The notes: generated by a model from the sequence alone, not told the origin. Positions 1-5,911 are shown, numbered from the stretch's first letter. The stretch is 6,113 nt of DNA from Taibaiella sp. (GCA_019454705.1 JACFNS010000106.1:1583-7695); one strand, 5' to 3'. Program-made: numbers and translations.

Positions 1-8
1 ATGTTTCT

Positions 9-1127
9 TTAAAAACCCATGCCTATGCCTACTTCTACCAGTTCCGCTTCAAACTTGTGGGTCTTCAGCAGTATAGATGCGGACAGTTCTTTCAGTACGC
101 CTTTCTCCTGCTGTATAATGTAGAAATTGCCGCCCAGTTTCTGGTAAAAGAAATCTTCGGCCAGGTAGTAATTCTTCAGGTAAAAACCTAACTGTAATAA
201 CACCCCTGTTCTGCCATACAGGAATTCGTTGCCCACTATCACAGCACTCTTCCAGGAGTTGGCTTTTTCTTCTCCGACTGCTATTTCACTGTTTCTTAAA
301 AAAGCGTACATATTGCTATGGTAAGAATAGTCCAGCCCGATGATGGCTTTGTTCTTACTCATGTACCTTTTACTGGCAAATGCCGATACAATATACACAG
401 GGTACATAGGCCCGTCGGGTATATGGTTTTCTTTGGCCGAAAAACCTAATCTTACCTGTGCCAGCCACCTGTTTTTCAGCGGCTGTATTTCTCTCTGTAT
501 CCTTTCAGGCTGAGAAGTGGTTGGAAAGTAACGAATGCCCACGTGTGCGCCGTATGTATTGATACCCAGGTTGGGCGTGCGGAATGCAGCATTGGAAACG
601 TGAAAAAATGTACCGCCTGCCTGTATGTCCAGGTGTTGGTTCACGCGGTAGCGTATATCAGTAGCAAACAGCGAAAAATTATTGAACCCCGAACCGATGG
701 CTTTGTTCAGTGTGTCGAAGTAGGGATAGCGCTCATAAGGCTTTGTTACATACCCCAGCCCGAAGGATGCTTTAAATGTCCATTCCAGTTTTTTGTATTT
801 CAGCAGGGGGAATTGCAAACTGGGATATATACTGATGCATTTGCCAAAAACCGTGTCCACGCCATAGTCGGTGTACATCAGGGCGAAGCCCACAAGAGGG
901 TACTTCCTGCGCTGGTGCCAGTCTTTTTTACCATAGGTCTGAAAGACTGCATTTACTTCTACCCCTTTCACTACATCCGGCAATTGCTTGGGAAACCTGG
1001 GGGTGTGGGGTAATATCTTGCCGGCAAACAAGTTGGTTTCAATACCCATACCCGCCCATTTATCTTGTGCGGTACAGTTAACAAACAGTAGAATAGTGCT
1101 GATGAGCAGTAAAAGCTGCCTGGCCAT
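9..1127 (-). CDS. PagL-like lipid A deacylase / acyloxyacyl hydrolase family outer-membrane protein
   Basis: A 372-residue exported protein. Residues 1-20 form a signal peptide (hydrophobic LLLLISTILLFV) with likely signal peptidase I cleavage after CTA; the Cys at 18 is not in a good lipobox. The rest alternates short amphipathic strands with Tyr/Phe-rich ends and finishes in GIGMGF, as expected of an outer-membrane beta-barrel. Residues 174-188 (FFHVSNAAFRTPNLG) match the PagL signature H-x-S-N-A...N-x-G, with H176 and S178 as the probable catalytic pair. PagL enzymes remove the 3-O acyl chain of lipid A at the outer membrane. The protein is about twice the length of proteobacterial PagL (roughly 170 residues); residues 220-372 look like additional barrel strands. 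I see no Glu at the expected spacing after the Ser (I189/N190 sit there), so activity is uncertain. Family assignment is fairly confident, the exact substrate is not. It is transcribed divergently from the DUF502-serC operon and has its own -7-like element. Confidence 0.75.
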   Translation of the reverse strand: MARQLLLLISTILLFVNCTAQDKWAGMGIETNLFAGKILPHTPRFPKQLPDVVKGVEVNAVFQTYGKKDWHQRRKYPLVGFALMYTDYGVDTVFGKCISIYPSLQFPLLKYKKLEWTFKASFGLGYVTKPYERYPYFDTLNKAIGSGFNNFSLFATDIRYRVNQHLDIQAGGTFFHVSNAAFRTPNLGINTYGAHVGIRYFPTTSQPERIQREIQPLKNRWLAQVRLGFSAKENHIPDGPMYPVYIVSAFASKRYMSKNKAIIGLDYSYHSNMYAFLRNSEIAVGEEKANSWKSAVIVGNEFLYGRTGVLLQLGFYLKNYYLAEDFFYQKLGGNFYIIQQEKGVLKELSASILLKTHKFEAELVEVGIGMGF

Positions 1128-1179
1128 TACAGGTTGCTGAGTTTTTGTTGTTTGGTTATGTTATAGCTAAATATACGGG

Positions 1180-1187
1180 CAAATATA
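1180..1187 (-). promoter_or_regulatory. Candidate -7 element of the PagL-like gene
   Basis: Read on the minus strand this is TATATTTG, an exact match to the Bacteroidota -7 consensus TAnnTTTG. It lies about 53 bases upstream of the minus-strand ATG at 1127, implying a leader of roughly 45 bases. No -33 TTTG sits at the usual 17-21 base spacing; a TTTG lies only 11 bases upstream, so the assignment rests on the -7 box and its position. Confidence 0.4.
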
Positions 1188-1206
1188 CTTTCCTGTCGCA
1201 AACATG

Positions 1207-1214
1207 TACCTTTG
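1207..1214 (+). promoter_or_regulatory. Candidate -7 element of the DUF502-serC-DUF1015 operon
   Basis: TACCTTTG matches the Bacteroidota -7 consensus TAnnTTTG exactly and lies 18 bases before the ATG at 1233, giving a short leader of about 12-15 bases. It also decides the start of the DUF502 gene: the alternative in-frame TTG at 1212 lies inside this box and would precede the predicted transcript start. A good -33 TTTG at the expected spacing is not visible. Confidence 0.5.
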
Positions 1215-1232
1215 CTGCACAACATTTTCGTT

Positions 1233-1823
1233 ATGCGTAAGTTGTCCAGTCTTATTGTGCGGTCGTTTTTGCAGGGTTTGCTCATACTCAGCCCTGTGGT
1301 GGTCACTGCCTACCTGATATATACGGTCTTCGATAGTGTGGATACTTTGATTCCCTCTATGCCGCGCGGTATTGGCTTCCTGGTAGTGGTGGGGGTTATT
1401 ACCACTATCGGCTACCTGGGCACCAGGCTGTTCGTAGGCAGGATGGTAATAGACGCTTTCGACTACCTGATGCAGCACACACCGGGCATAAAATACATTT
1501 ACACTTCTATCAAAGATGTACTGGATTCCTTCATGGGCGATAAAAAGCGTTTCAATACACCCGTATGGATATGTACCAACCGCGACCCCGAAATGTGGCG
1601 TATTGGTTTTATGACGCAGAAAGACCTGGCATTTGTAGGTATGGCGGGCAAGGTATCGGTTTACCTGCCGCATTCATACGCTATATCCGGGTGGGTGGTG
1701 ATAGTAGATGCGTCCAATATCAAACCGGTTACAAAAATGAATGCTGCTGAAGCGATGAAATTTGCCGTTAGCGGTGGTATCACCAGCAGTGTAGAAGAAG
1801 AAAAGCATGATTTATTCAAATAA
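1233..1823 (+). CDS. DUF502 family two-helix membrane protein
   Basis: A 196-residue integral membrane protein of the DUF502 family, the bacterial relatives of plant COV/LCV (continuous vascular ring) proteins; the molecular function in bacteria is unknown. Hydrophobic segments at about residues 11-34 (LLILSPVVVTAYLIYTVF) and 46-65 (GIGFLVVVGVITTIGYLG) are the two transmembrane helices. The short loop between them (DSVDTLIPSMPRG) and the following HTPGIKYIYTSIKDVLDSF (82-100) are characteristic of the family, as is the C-terminal AAEAMKFAVSGG (171-182). The soluble C-terminal half is predicted beta-rich. Start chosen at ATG 1233 rather than the in-frame TTG at 1212, because the latter falls in the promoter -7 box and the conserved N-terminus begins MRKL. 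It is the first gene of the serC operon; its last 17 bases overlap the serC start, suggesting translational coupling. No functional tie to serine synthesis is known to me. Confidence 0.85.
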   Translation: MRKLSSLIVRSFLQGLLILSPVVVTAYLIYTVFDSVDTLIPSMPRGIGFLVVVGVITTIGYLGTRLFVGRMVIDAFDYLMQHTPGIKYIYTSIKDVLDSFMGDKKRFNTPVWICTNRDPEMWRIGFMTQKDLAFVGMAGKVSVYLPHSYAISGWVVIVDASNIKPVTKMNAAEAMKFAVSGGITSSVEEEKHDLFK

Positions 1824-2889
1824 AGTCATCAACCTCAATTCGGGCCCTGCCGCATTACCACAAGAGGTATTGCAACAGGCGTCAGAGGCCGTGCTCGATT
1901 ATAATGGTACGGGTGTGTCCATATTGAGCATACCGCACAGGGGTAAGGACTTTAATGCAATATTGGAGGAGAGCAAACAACTGGTGCGTGAGTTGTGCGG
2001 TTTGAATGATGATTACGAAATACTCTGGATGCATGGCGGCGGGCGTTTACAGTTCGCTATGATACCCATGAACTTTTTAGGCGAAGAACAAACAGCAGGG
2101 TATATAGACAGTGGTAACTGGTCGGCCGATGCCATCAGGCATGCTGAATATTATGGCAATGTGCAGGTGCTCAGTTCATCCAAAGAAGATAACTACCAAC
2201 ACCTGCCCGTATGGCCACATGATATTCCCCCAAACCTCGCCTACCTGCACATGACTACTAATAATACTATATACGGAACGCAATGGCCTGAGGTGCCTGC
2301 AGTAAGCATGCCTTTAGTAGCCGATATGAGCAGCGACATCTTCAGCAGGCAGGTGGATTATACCAACTGCGCCATGTTTTATGCTGTGGCACAAAAAAAC
2401 ATTGGCCCTGCAGGTGCTACGCTGGTAGCTATGCGCAAAGACATGCTGCGACGCATCAGCCGCAGTCTGCCGCCCATGCTCAATTATGCGGAACATGTGG
2501 CCAAAAAATCGGTACTGAACACCCCGCCTGTTTTTTCTATATATGTATCGCTGCTGACACTGCGATGGATAAAAGAAAAAGGCATAGATAAAATTGAGGA
2601 AGAAAATAAAATAAAAGCCGCCCTTTTATACGACGAAATAGAACGAAATCCTTTATTTAGCACCCCGGTAAAAAAAGAAGACCGCAGCATGATGAACGTA
2701 TGCTTCCGTGCGGTGGATGAAAGGACGGAGCAGCTTTTTCTCGATTTTTGTGAAGCAAGCGGCATAGTGAATATCAAGGGTCATCGGACGGTGGGTGGTT
2801 TCAGGGCATCGTTATACAATGCCATCACTATAGAAGATGTGAAGTATGTAGTGGCGGTGATGCTGGAATTTGAATTGAATAAAAAATAA
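1807..2889 (+). CDS. serC: Phosphoserine aminotransferase
   Basis: A 360-residue class-V PLP aminotransferase (E. coli SerC is about 362) that converts 3-phosphohydroxypyruvate plus glutamate to O-phospho-L-serine in the phosphorylated serine pathway; homologues also act on the pyridoxal-pathway intermediate. Recognisable features in order: NLNSGPAALP (8-18), IPHRGKDF (42-49, substrate phosphate contact), HGGGRLQFAMIPMNF (76-90), SGNWSADAI with W105 expected to stack on PLP, HMTTNNTIYGT (148-158), VADMSSD with D173 contacting the pyridine nitrogen, AQKNIGPAG with K197 as the Schiff-base lysine, NTPPVFSIY (238-246) and GHRTVGGFRAS (325-335, substrate-binding Arg). All key residues are present, so it should be active. 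It starts inside the end of the DUF502 gene after a purine-rich stretch and is followed 14 bases later by the DUF1015 gene. No serA or serB lies in the window. Confidence 0.97.
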   Translation: MIYSNKVINLNSGPAALPQEVLQQASEAVLDYNGTGVSILSIPHRGKDFNAILEESKQLVRELCGLNDDYEILWMHGGGRLQFAMIPMNFLGEEQTAGYIDSGNWSADAIRHAEYYGNVQVLSSSKEDNYQHLPVWPHDIPPNLAYLHMTTNNTIYGTQWPEVPAVSMPLVADMSSDIFSRQVDYTNCAMFYAVAQKNIGPAGATLVAMRKDMLRRISRSLPPMLNYAEHVAKKSVLNTPPVFSIYVSLLTLRWIKEKGIDKIEEENKIKAALLYDEIERNPLFSTPVKKEDRSMMNVCFRAVDERTEQLFLDFCEASGIVNIKGHRTVGGFRASLYNAITIEDVKYVVAVMLEFELNKK

Positions 2890-2903
2890 ACAGTAAATAA
2901 ATA

Positions 2904-4139
2904 ATGGCGAAAATTACCCCATTCAAAGGATTAAGGCCAGTACAGGAACTGGCGCAGGAAGTGGCAACATTGCCCTACGATGTTGTAAACGTAGAAGAAG
3001 CGAGAGCTTATAAAGACGAACCTTATCATTTCTATCATGTTACCCGGTCTGAAATTGACCTGCCCGAGGGTATAGATGTGCATAGCCAGCAGGTGTACGA
3101 CAAAGCCAAAGAAAACCTGGACAGGATGATAGAAGAGGGCATACTGGTGCAGGACCTGGAGCCTTGTTATTATATATACCGCCTGGTGATGAATGGCCGT
3201 GCGCAAACAGGTTTGATATGTGGGTCATCGGTAGATGACTATAACAATGGTGTTATTAAAAAGCATGAGTTCACCCGCCCTGTAAAAGAGCAGGACCGCA
3301 TCAATCATATAAAAACCACCCGTGCGCAAACGGGTATCGTATTTCTTGCCTACCGCGAGCAGGCCGATGTAAACAAACTGATTGAAGACTGGAAAGCTGC
3401 ACACGATGCTGATTACGATTTTATAGCGGAAGATGGAATAGGCCACACTATATGGGTGGTAGATGATAAGAACACTGTTGATACCATTACAAAATTATTT
3501 GACGAAAAAGTATTCGCCACCTACATTGCAGATGGACACCACCGTGCTGCATCGGGTGCTAAAGTGCGCGAGGCGTTGGTAGCGGAAGGTACTGCCGACG
3601 ACAGGAGCAACTATTTTGTTACCTGCATCTTCCCGGATACACAGGTGAAAATACTGGATTACAACCGTGTCGTTACTGACCTGAAAGGCATGAGCAACGA
3701 AGAGTTTATCAATGCATTGAAGAACGACTTTGATGTATCGGAGCCGATGGGTAAAAACCAATACAAGCCGCAGGCGCTACACGAGTTCGGTTTGTACATT
3801 GGCGGCAATTGGTACAAGCTGGTAACCAAAGAAGGCACTTATACCAACGACCCCATAGGCATACTGGATGTAACCATATTGCAGAATAACGTCCTCACAA
3901 AATTACTCGACATCAACGACCCTCGTACGGACAACCGTGTAGATTTTGTAGGCGGCATACGTGGCCTGGGCGAACTGGAAAAACGTGTGGATAGCGGCAG
4001 CATGGCGGCTGCATTTGCCTGTTACCCCGTTAGCATACAGCAACTGTTCGACATTGCGGATAGCGGTGAGGTTATGCCTCCTAAGAGTACCTGGTTTGAG
4101 CCTAAGACGCGCGACGGGCTGGTGGTGTATATGATATAG
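2904..4139 (+). CDS. DUF1015 family protein, putative serine/phosphoserine-metabolism enzyme
   Basis: A 411-residue soluble protein of the DUF1015 family, without signal peptide or membrane helix. Family landmarks: N-terminal ITPFKGLRP (4-12), LPYDVVN (23-29), KKHEFTRPVKEQDRINHI (119-136), the strongly conserved YIADGHHRAASG (207-218) and C-terminal GGIRGLGELEKRVDSG. The biochemical function of DUF1015 is not established as far as I know. Two things point to serine metabolism. The gene directly follows serC (14-base gap, same operon), and from memory the family is commonly found beside serC/serA in Bacteroidota. The DGHHR motif (210-214) also resembles the nucleotide/phosphate-binding motif of ParB/sulfiredoxin-fold proteins, a fold that includes the free-serine kinases SerK and SbnI. 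A kinase or phosphotransferase role is inference only. The start ATG has no clear Shine-Dalgarno sequence, normal for this phylum. A terminator follows the gene. Confidence 0.88.
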   Translation: MAKITPFKGLRPVQELAQEVATLPYDVVNVEEARAYKDEPYHFYHVTRSEIDLPEGIDVHSQQVYDKAKENLDRMIEEGILVQDLEPCYYIYRLVMNGRAQTGLICGSSVDDYNNGVIKKHEFTRPVKEQDRINHIKTTRAQTGIVFLAYREQADVNKLIEDWKAAHDADYDFIAEDGIGHTIWVVDDKNTVDTITKLFDEKVFATYIADGHHRAASGAKVREALVAEGTADDRSNYFVTCIFPDTQVKILDYNRVVTDLKGMSNEEFINALKNDFDVSEPMGKNQYKPQALHEFGLYIGGNWYKLVTKEGTYTNDPIGILDVTILQNNVLTKLLDINDPRTDNRVDFVGGIRGLGELEKRVDSGSMAAAFACYPVSIQQLFDIADSGEVMPPKSTWFEPKTRDGLVVYMI

Positions 4140-4143
4140 GTAA

Positions 4144-4163
4144 CCCCAACCCCTGAAGGGGCT
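4144..4163. repeat. Short GC-rich intergenic repeat (CCCCAACCCCTGAAGGGGCT type)
   Basis: The 20 bases after the DUF1015 stop contain CCCC-TGAA-GGGG (4150-4161), a four-pair hairpin preceded by CCCCAA. From memory, closely similar AGCCCC-TNNA-GGGGTTGGGG elements recur between genes in many Bacteroidota genomes. Only one copy is present in this window, so repetitiveness cannot be shown here. Confidence 0.4.
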
Positions 4164-4178
4164 ATAATATTGTGTATG

Positions 4179-4202
4179 AAGAGGCGCGTAAGCGCCTCTT
4201 TT
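4179..4202 (+). terminator. Rho-independent terminator after the serC-DUF1015 operon
   Basis: A perfect nine-pair stem AAGAGGCGC / GCGCCTCTT with loop GTAA (4188-4191) runs into TTTT (4199-4202), 40 bases after the DUF1015 stop. The AA before the stem and TT after it make it usable in both directions, but there is no convergent gene, so its job is to end the DUF502-serC-DUF1015 transcript. Confidence 0.85.
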
Positions 4203-4233
4203 CATTCAAAAACTATTGGCATATATTTATAGT

Positions 4234-4782
4234 ATGAAACACTTTATTACCCTTTTGCTATTATCCTTTTCATTATCAGCTATTTCACAGGAAAAAGAAA
4301 AATACTATCAATTAGGATTTGCTGAGATAAAGATAGGCTACCCGATGGCTTATTTTTTTGATGACAGGGAAGCTTTCTTGTCTGGTGATGTGGACACCAC
4401 AATTATACAACAGTATTATGCAAATGCTATTCAGGAAGCAGCGACCGCATTAGGCAAACGTCGTTTTGGAGATATCAAAATATACATTGACTATGACAAT
4501 GCGGATAGAGAAGAAATCAAAAAGATATGCAGTACATACGAGCTGGATGGGTTATTGGTAGGATATATGAAGTTTATGTCATCAAATACAGACGTGCTGG
4601 TTCGATTGGCCCTGTATGATGAAGATGGTATTGAAGTCACAAAAGCAAAGCACAATACATTTACCGGCAACTCTTATTTCTTAGTGCCTGCATATGACCG
4701 TACTATAGCGGATGCTACGAAAGGTGCATTGCGAAAAATATATGCCAATTTGAATAAAATATACAAGAAGGAGCAAAAGTAA
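4234..4782 (+). CDS. Small exported protein of unknown function
   Basis: A 182-residue protein I do not recognise. Residues 1-19 (MKHFITLLLLSFSLSAISQ) are a typical signal peptide with cleavage near AIS-Q; there is no lipobox Cys, so the product is probably periplasmic or secreted. The mature part is mixed alpha/beta and charged: DIKIYIDYDNADREEIKKI (80-98), then YELDGLLVGYMKFMSSNTD, then VLVRLALYDEDG, and a C-terminal helix ending KKEQK. The pattern of a helix-strand unit followed by a D-G-L-L-V-G-Y strand weakly recalls periplasmic domains of CsgG/LpoB/GNA1162-type proteins, but this is fold-level impression only. Start chosen at ATG 4234, where the signal peptide begins; the in-frame TTG at 4216 would add MAYIYS before it. 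It sits 31 bases after a terminator, so it must have its own promoter, which I could not identify. The line 4261-4320 is only 25% GC, far below the neighbouring operon. Confidence 0.75.
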   Translation: MKHFITLLLLSFSLSAISQEKEKYYQLGFAEIKIGYPMAYFFDDREAFLSGDVDTTIIQQYYANAIQEAATALGKRRFGDIKIYIDYDNADREEIKKICSTYELDGLLVGYMKFMSSNTDVLVRLALYDEDGIEVTKAKHNTFTGNSYFLVPAYDRTIADATKGALRKIYANLNKIYKKEQK

Positions 4783-4829
4783 ACCCGCGCGCTAATTTGT
4801 TAGCATAAAAGTGAGCGTAAATTCAATTT

Positions 4830-5201
4830 ATGTTTGAAACAGTGCATTTTCACGAATGGGAATTGATAGTAGATAAACAATCTACTATCAACGCGTATGC
4901 AGAAGTTGAGTATGGAGGTTCACGTTCCTGTAGTTGTGGGGATTGCGCGGAATATACAAGACGTATTGACAGTATTTTCCCCGGTAATGTCAAACTGCTA
5001 TTTGATAGCCTCGGTATTGATTACCGCAAAGATGCTGAAGTAACCCATATTATATCTGACAACAATGAAAACTATTGTAGTGGTTGGTTTCATTTTATTG
5101 GGGAATTTAAAGGGGAGAGTTGCACATTGCCGGTAAATGATAGTGGTTATAATTTACAATTAACGGATGTTGCAAATAATTTTAAAATTGGGTTCACATA
5201 A
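4830..5201 (+). CDS. Conserved hypothetical protein with CxCxxC cluster
   Basis: A 123-residue soluble protein with no signal peptide. Visible features: SCSCGDC (C34, C36, C39), an aromatic-charged stretch EYTRRIDSIFPGNVKLLF (41-58), LGIDYRKDAEV (61-71) and GWFHFIGEF (85-93), with further Cys at 83 and 98. I recall a widespread bacterial family of unknown function with the same order: a Cys cluster plus aromatic/Asn, then FP, L..LGID..K..E, and GGW(Y/F)HF.G. This looks like a complete member. The three clustered cysteines could bind a metal, but no fourth ligand is obvious. The ATG at 4830 is the only reasonable start; no Shine-Dalgarno is seen. It lies 47 bases after the exported-protein gene with no convincing terminator between, so the two may be co-transcribed. 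The line 5041-5100 is 28% GC. Function unknown; scattered distribution in accessory regions would not surprise me. Confidence 0.7.
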   Translation: MFETVHFHEWELIVDKQSTINAYAEVEYGGSRSCSCGDCAEYTRRIDSIFPGNVKLLFDSLGIDYRKDAEVTHIISDNNENYCSGWFHFIGEFKGESCTLPVNDSGYNLQLTDVANNFKIGFT

Positions 5202-5456
5202 GTGATTCACTTGCCTTATTTAAAAGTACCTACCCTTTGGTTCAGGTGGAATTCAGTACATTCATACCTCACTGGTCTGAGCATCCCGCTCGTCCTCGTT
5301 TGTAACAGCCTTTCCATTAAACCGGTAATCAATAAAGGCGTGGATGAAATGGTTAGACGTTTGTAACGCCATCACTATTGCTCCCAACCTTAATATCCAT
5401 CTCAAATACTATCCTTAACTTGCTGCATTAACTATTAACTATAAAAACATACAATT
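5202..5456. other. 255-base intergenic region without a convincing gene
   Basis: No strong gene, RNA or promoter is visible. It contains a small inverted repeat overlapping the preceding stop (AAGTGA-T-TCACTT, 5200-5212), a 10-base direct repeat CGTTTGTAAC (5297-5306 and 5358-5367), a 54-codon plus-strand open frame directly after the previous stop (5202-5366) and an antisense 47-codon frame (5405-5262). The last ~30 bases are AT-rich (TTAACTATTAACTATAAAAAC) and form the leader of the downstream VOC gene. Confidence 0.6.
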
Positions 5457-5894
5457 ATGGCAAGTATCAATCCATACCTCACATTCAACGGCAACTGCGA
5501 AGAGGCTTTTAATTTTTATAAATCAGTGTTTGACGGTGAGTTCGCCTACGTAGGCCGTTTCAACGAAATGCCTCCGCAGGAGGGTAAATCTATGCCCGAA
5601 GAAGAGGGCAACAGGATCATGCACATCTCCTTGCCGATAGGCAACGGTGCAGCCCTGATGGGCAGCGATACTGGTGGCGAATGGGCGCAAGGTTATTCAG
5701 CAGGTAATAACTTCTCTATTTCTATCAATGCGGATAGCAAAGAAGAGGCTGATAAGTTATTCAATGGCCTGTCTGCGGGCGGACAGGTTACCATGCCTAT
5801 GAGCAATACCTTCTGGGGTTCTTATTTCGGTATGTGTGTCGATAAGTTCGGCATCAGCTGGATGATGAGCTACGACGGTGGCAATAACGGATAA
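5457..5894 (+). CDS. PhnB-like VOC (glyoxalase/bleomycin-resistance fold) protein
   Basis: A 145-residue cytosolic protein of the PhnB-like branch of the vicinal-oxygen-chelate superfamily, close in length and pattern to E. coli PhnB (about 147). Diagnostic pieces: INPYLTFNGNCEEAFNFYKSV (4-24, the first beta-alpha unit), FNEMPPQEG (35-43), RIMHISLPIGN (53-63), ALMGSD (66-71), GNNFSISINADSKEEADKLF (83-102, start of the second module) and TFWGSYFGMCVDKFGISW (118-135). Two beta-alpha-beta-beta-beta modules are therefore intact. Automatic annotation often names such proteins 3-demethylubiquinone methyltransferase; that is misleading, and the substrate is unknown. E. coli PhnB is dispensable for phosphonate use, so no phosphonate role should be inferred without the phn genes, none of which are here. 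The start ATG follows an A-rich leader. A strong hairpin follows the stop, so the gene appears to be monocistronic. Confidence 0.92.
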   Translation: MASINPYLTFNGNCEEAFNFYKSVFDGEFAYVGRFNEMPPQEGKSMPEEEGNRIMHISLPIGNGAALMGSDTGGEWAQGYSAGNNFSISINADSKEEADKLFNGLSAGGQVTMPMSNTFWGSYFGMCVDKFGISWMMSYDGGNNG

Positions 5895-5911
5895 TTCTCA
5901 TGCCGGGTTAT

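Noticed and set aside
543..1013. 156-codon plus-strand open frame opposite the PagL-like gene
   Set aside because: Cys-rich, featureless translation in the antisense of a well-supported outer-membrane protein gene; a shadow frame.
1212..1232. TTG start extending the DUF502 protein by seven residues
   Set aside because: The TTG is part of the TACCTTTG -7 box and precedes the likely transcript start; the conserved N-terminus begins at ATG 1233.
1167..1673. 168-codon minus-strand open frame opposite the DUF502 gene
   Set aside because: His/Tyr-rich translation typical of antisense shadow; the plus strand has a clear family match and would leave both promoters inside this frame.
2314..2777. Minus-strand open frames opposite serC
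   Set aside because: Antisense shadows of a gene with complete catalytic motifs.
3199..3333. Repeated CGTGCGCAAAC-GGT segment encoding RAQTG twice in the DUF1015 gene
   Set aside because: Two 15-base near-identical stretches 120 bases apart encode RAQTG at residues 99-103 and 140-144, but flanking residues are unrelated; most likely codon-preference coincidence.
4222..4229. TATATTTA as a -7 promoter box for the exported-protein gene
   Set aside because: Last base differs from TAnnTTTG and it is so close to the ATG at 4234 that transcription would begin at or after the start codon.
4216..4233. TTG start extending the exported protein by six residues
   Set aside because: It would place MAYIYS before a complete signal peptide that begins naturally at ATG 4234.
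4791..4804. GCTAA-TTTG-TTAGC hairpin between the two unknown genes as a terminator
   Set aside because: Only five pairs, AT-rich, and followed by ATAAAA rather than a T-run.
4829..4836. TATGTTTG matching TAnnTTTG at the start of the CxCxxC gene
   Set aside because: The match contains the ATG itself, so a transcript from it would lack the start codon, and no alternative start lies nearby.
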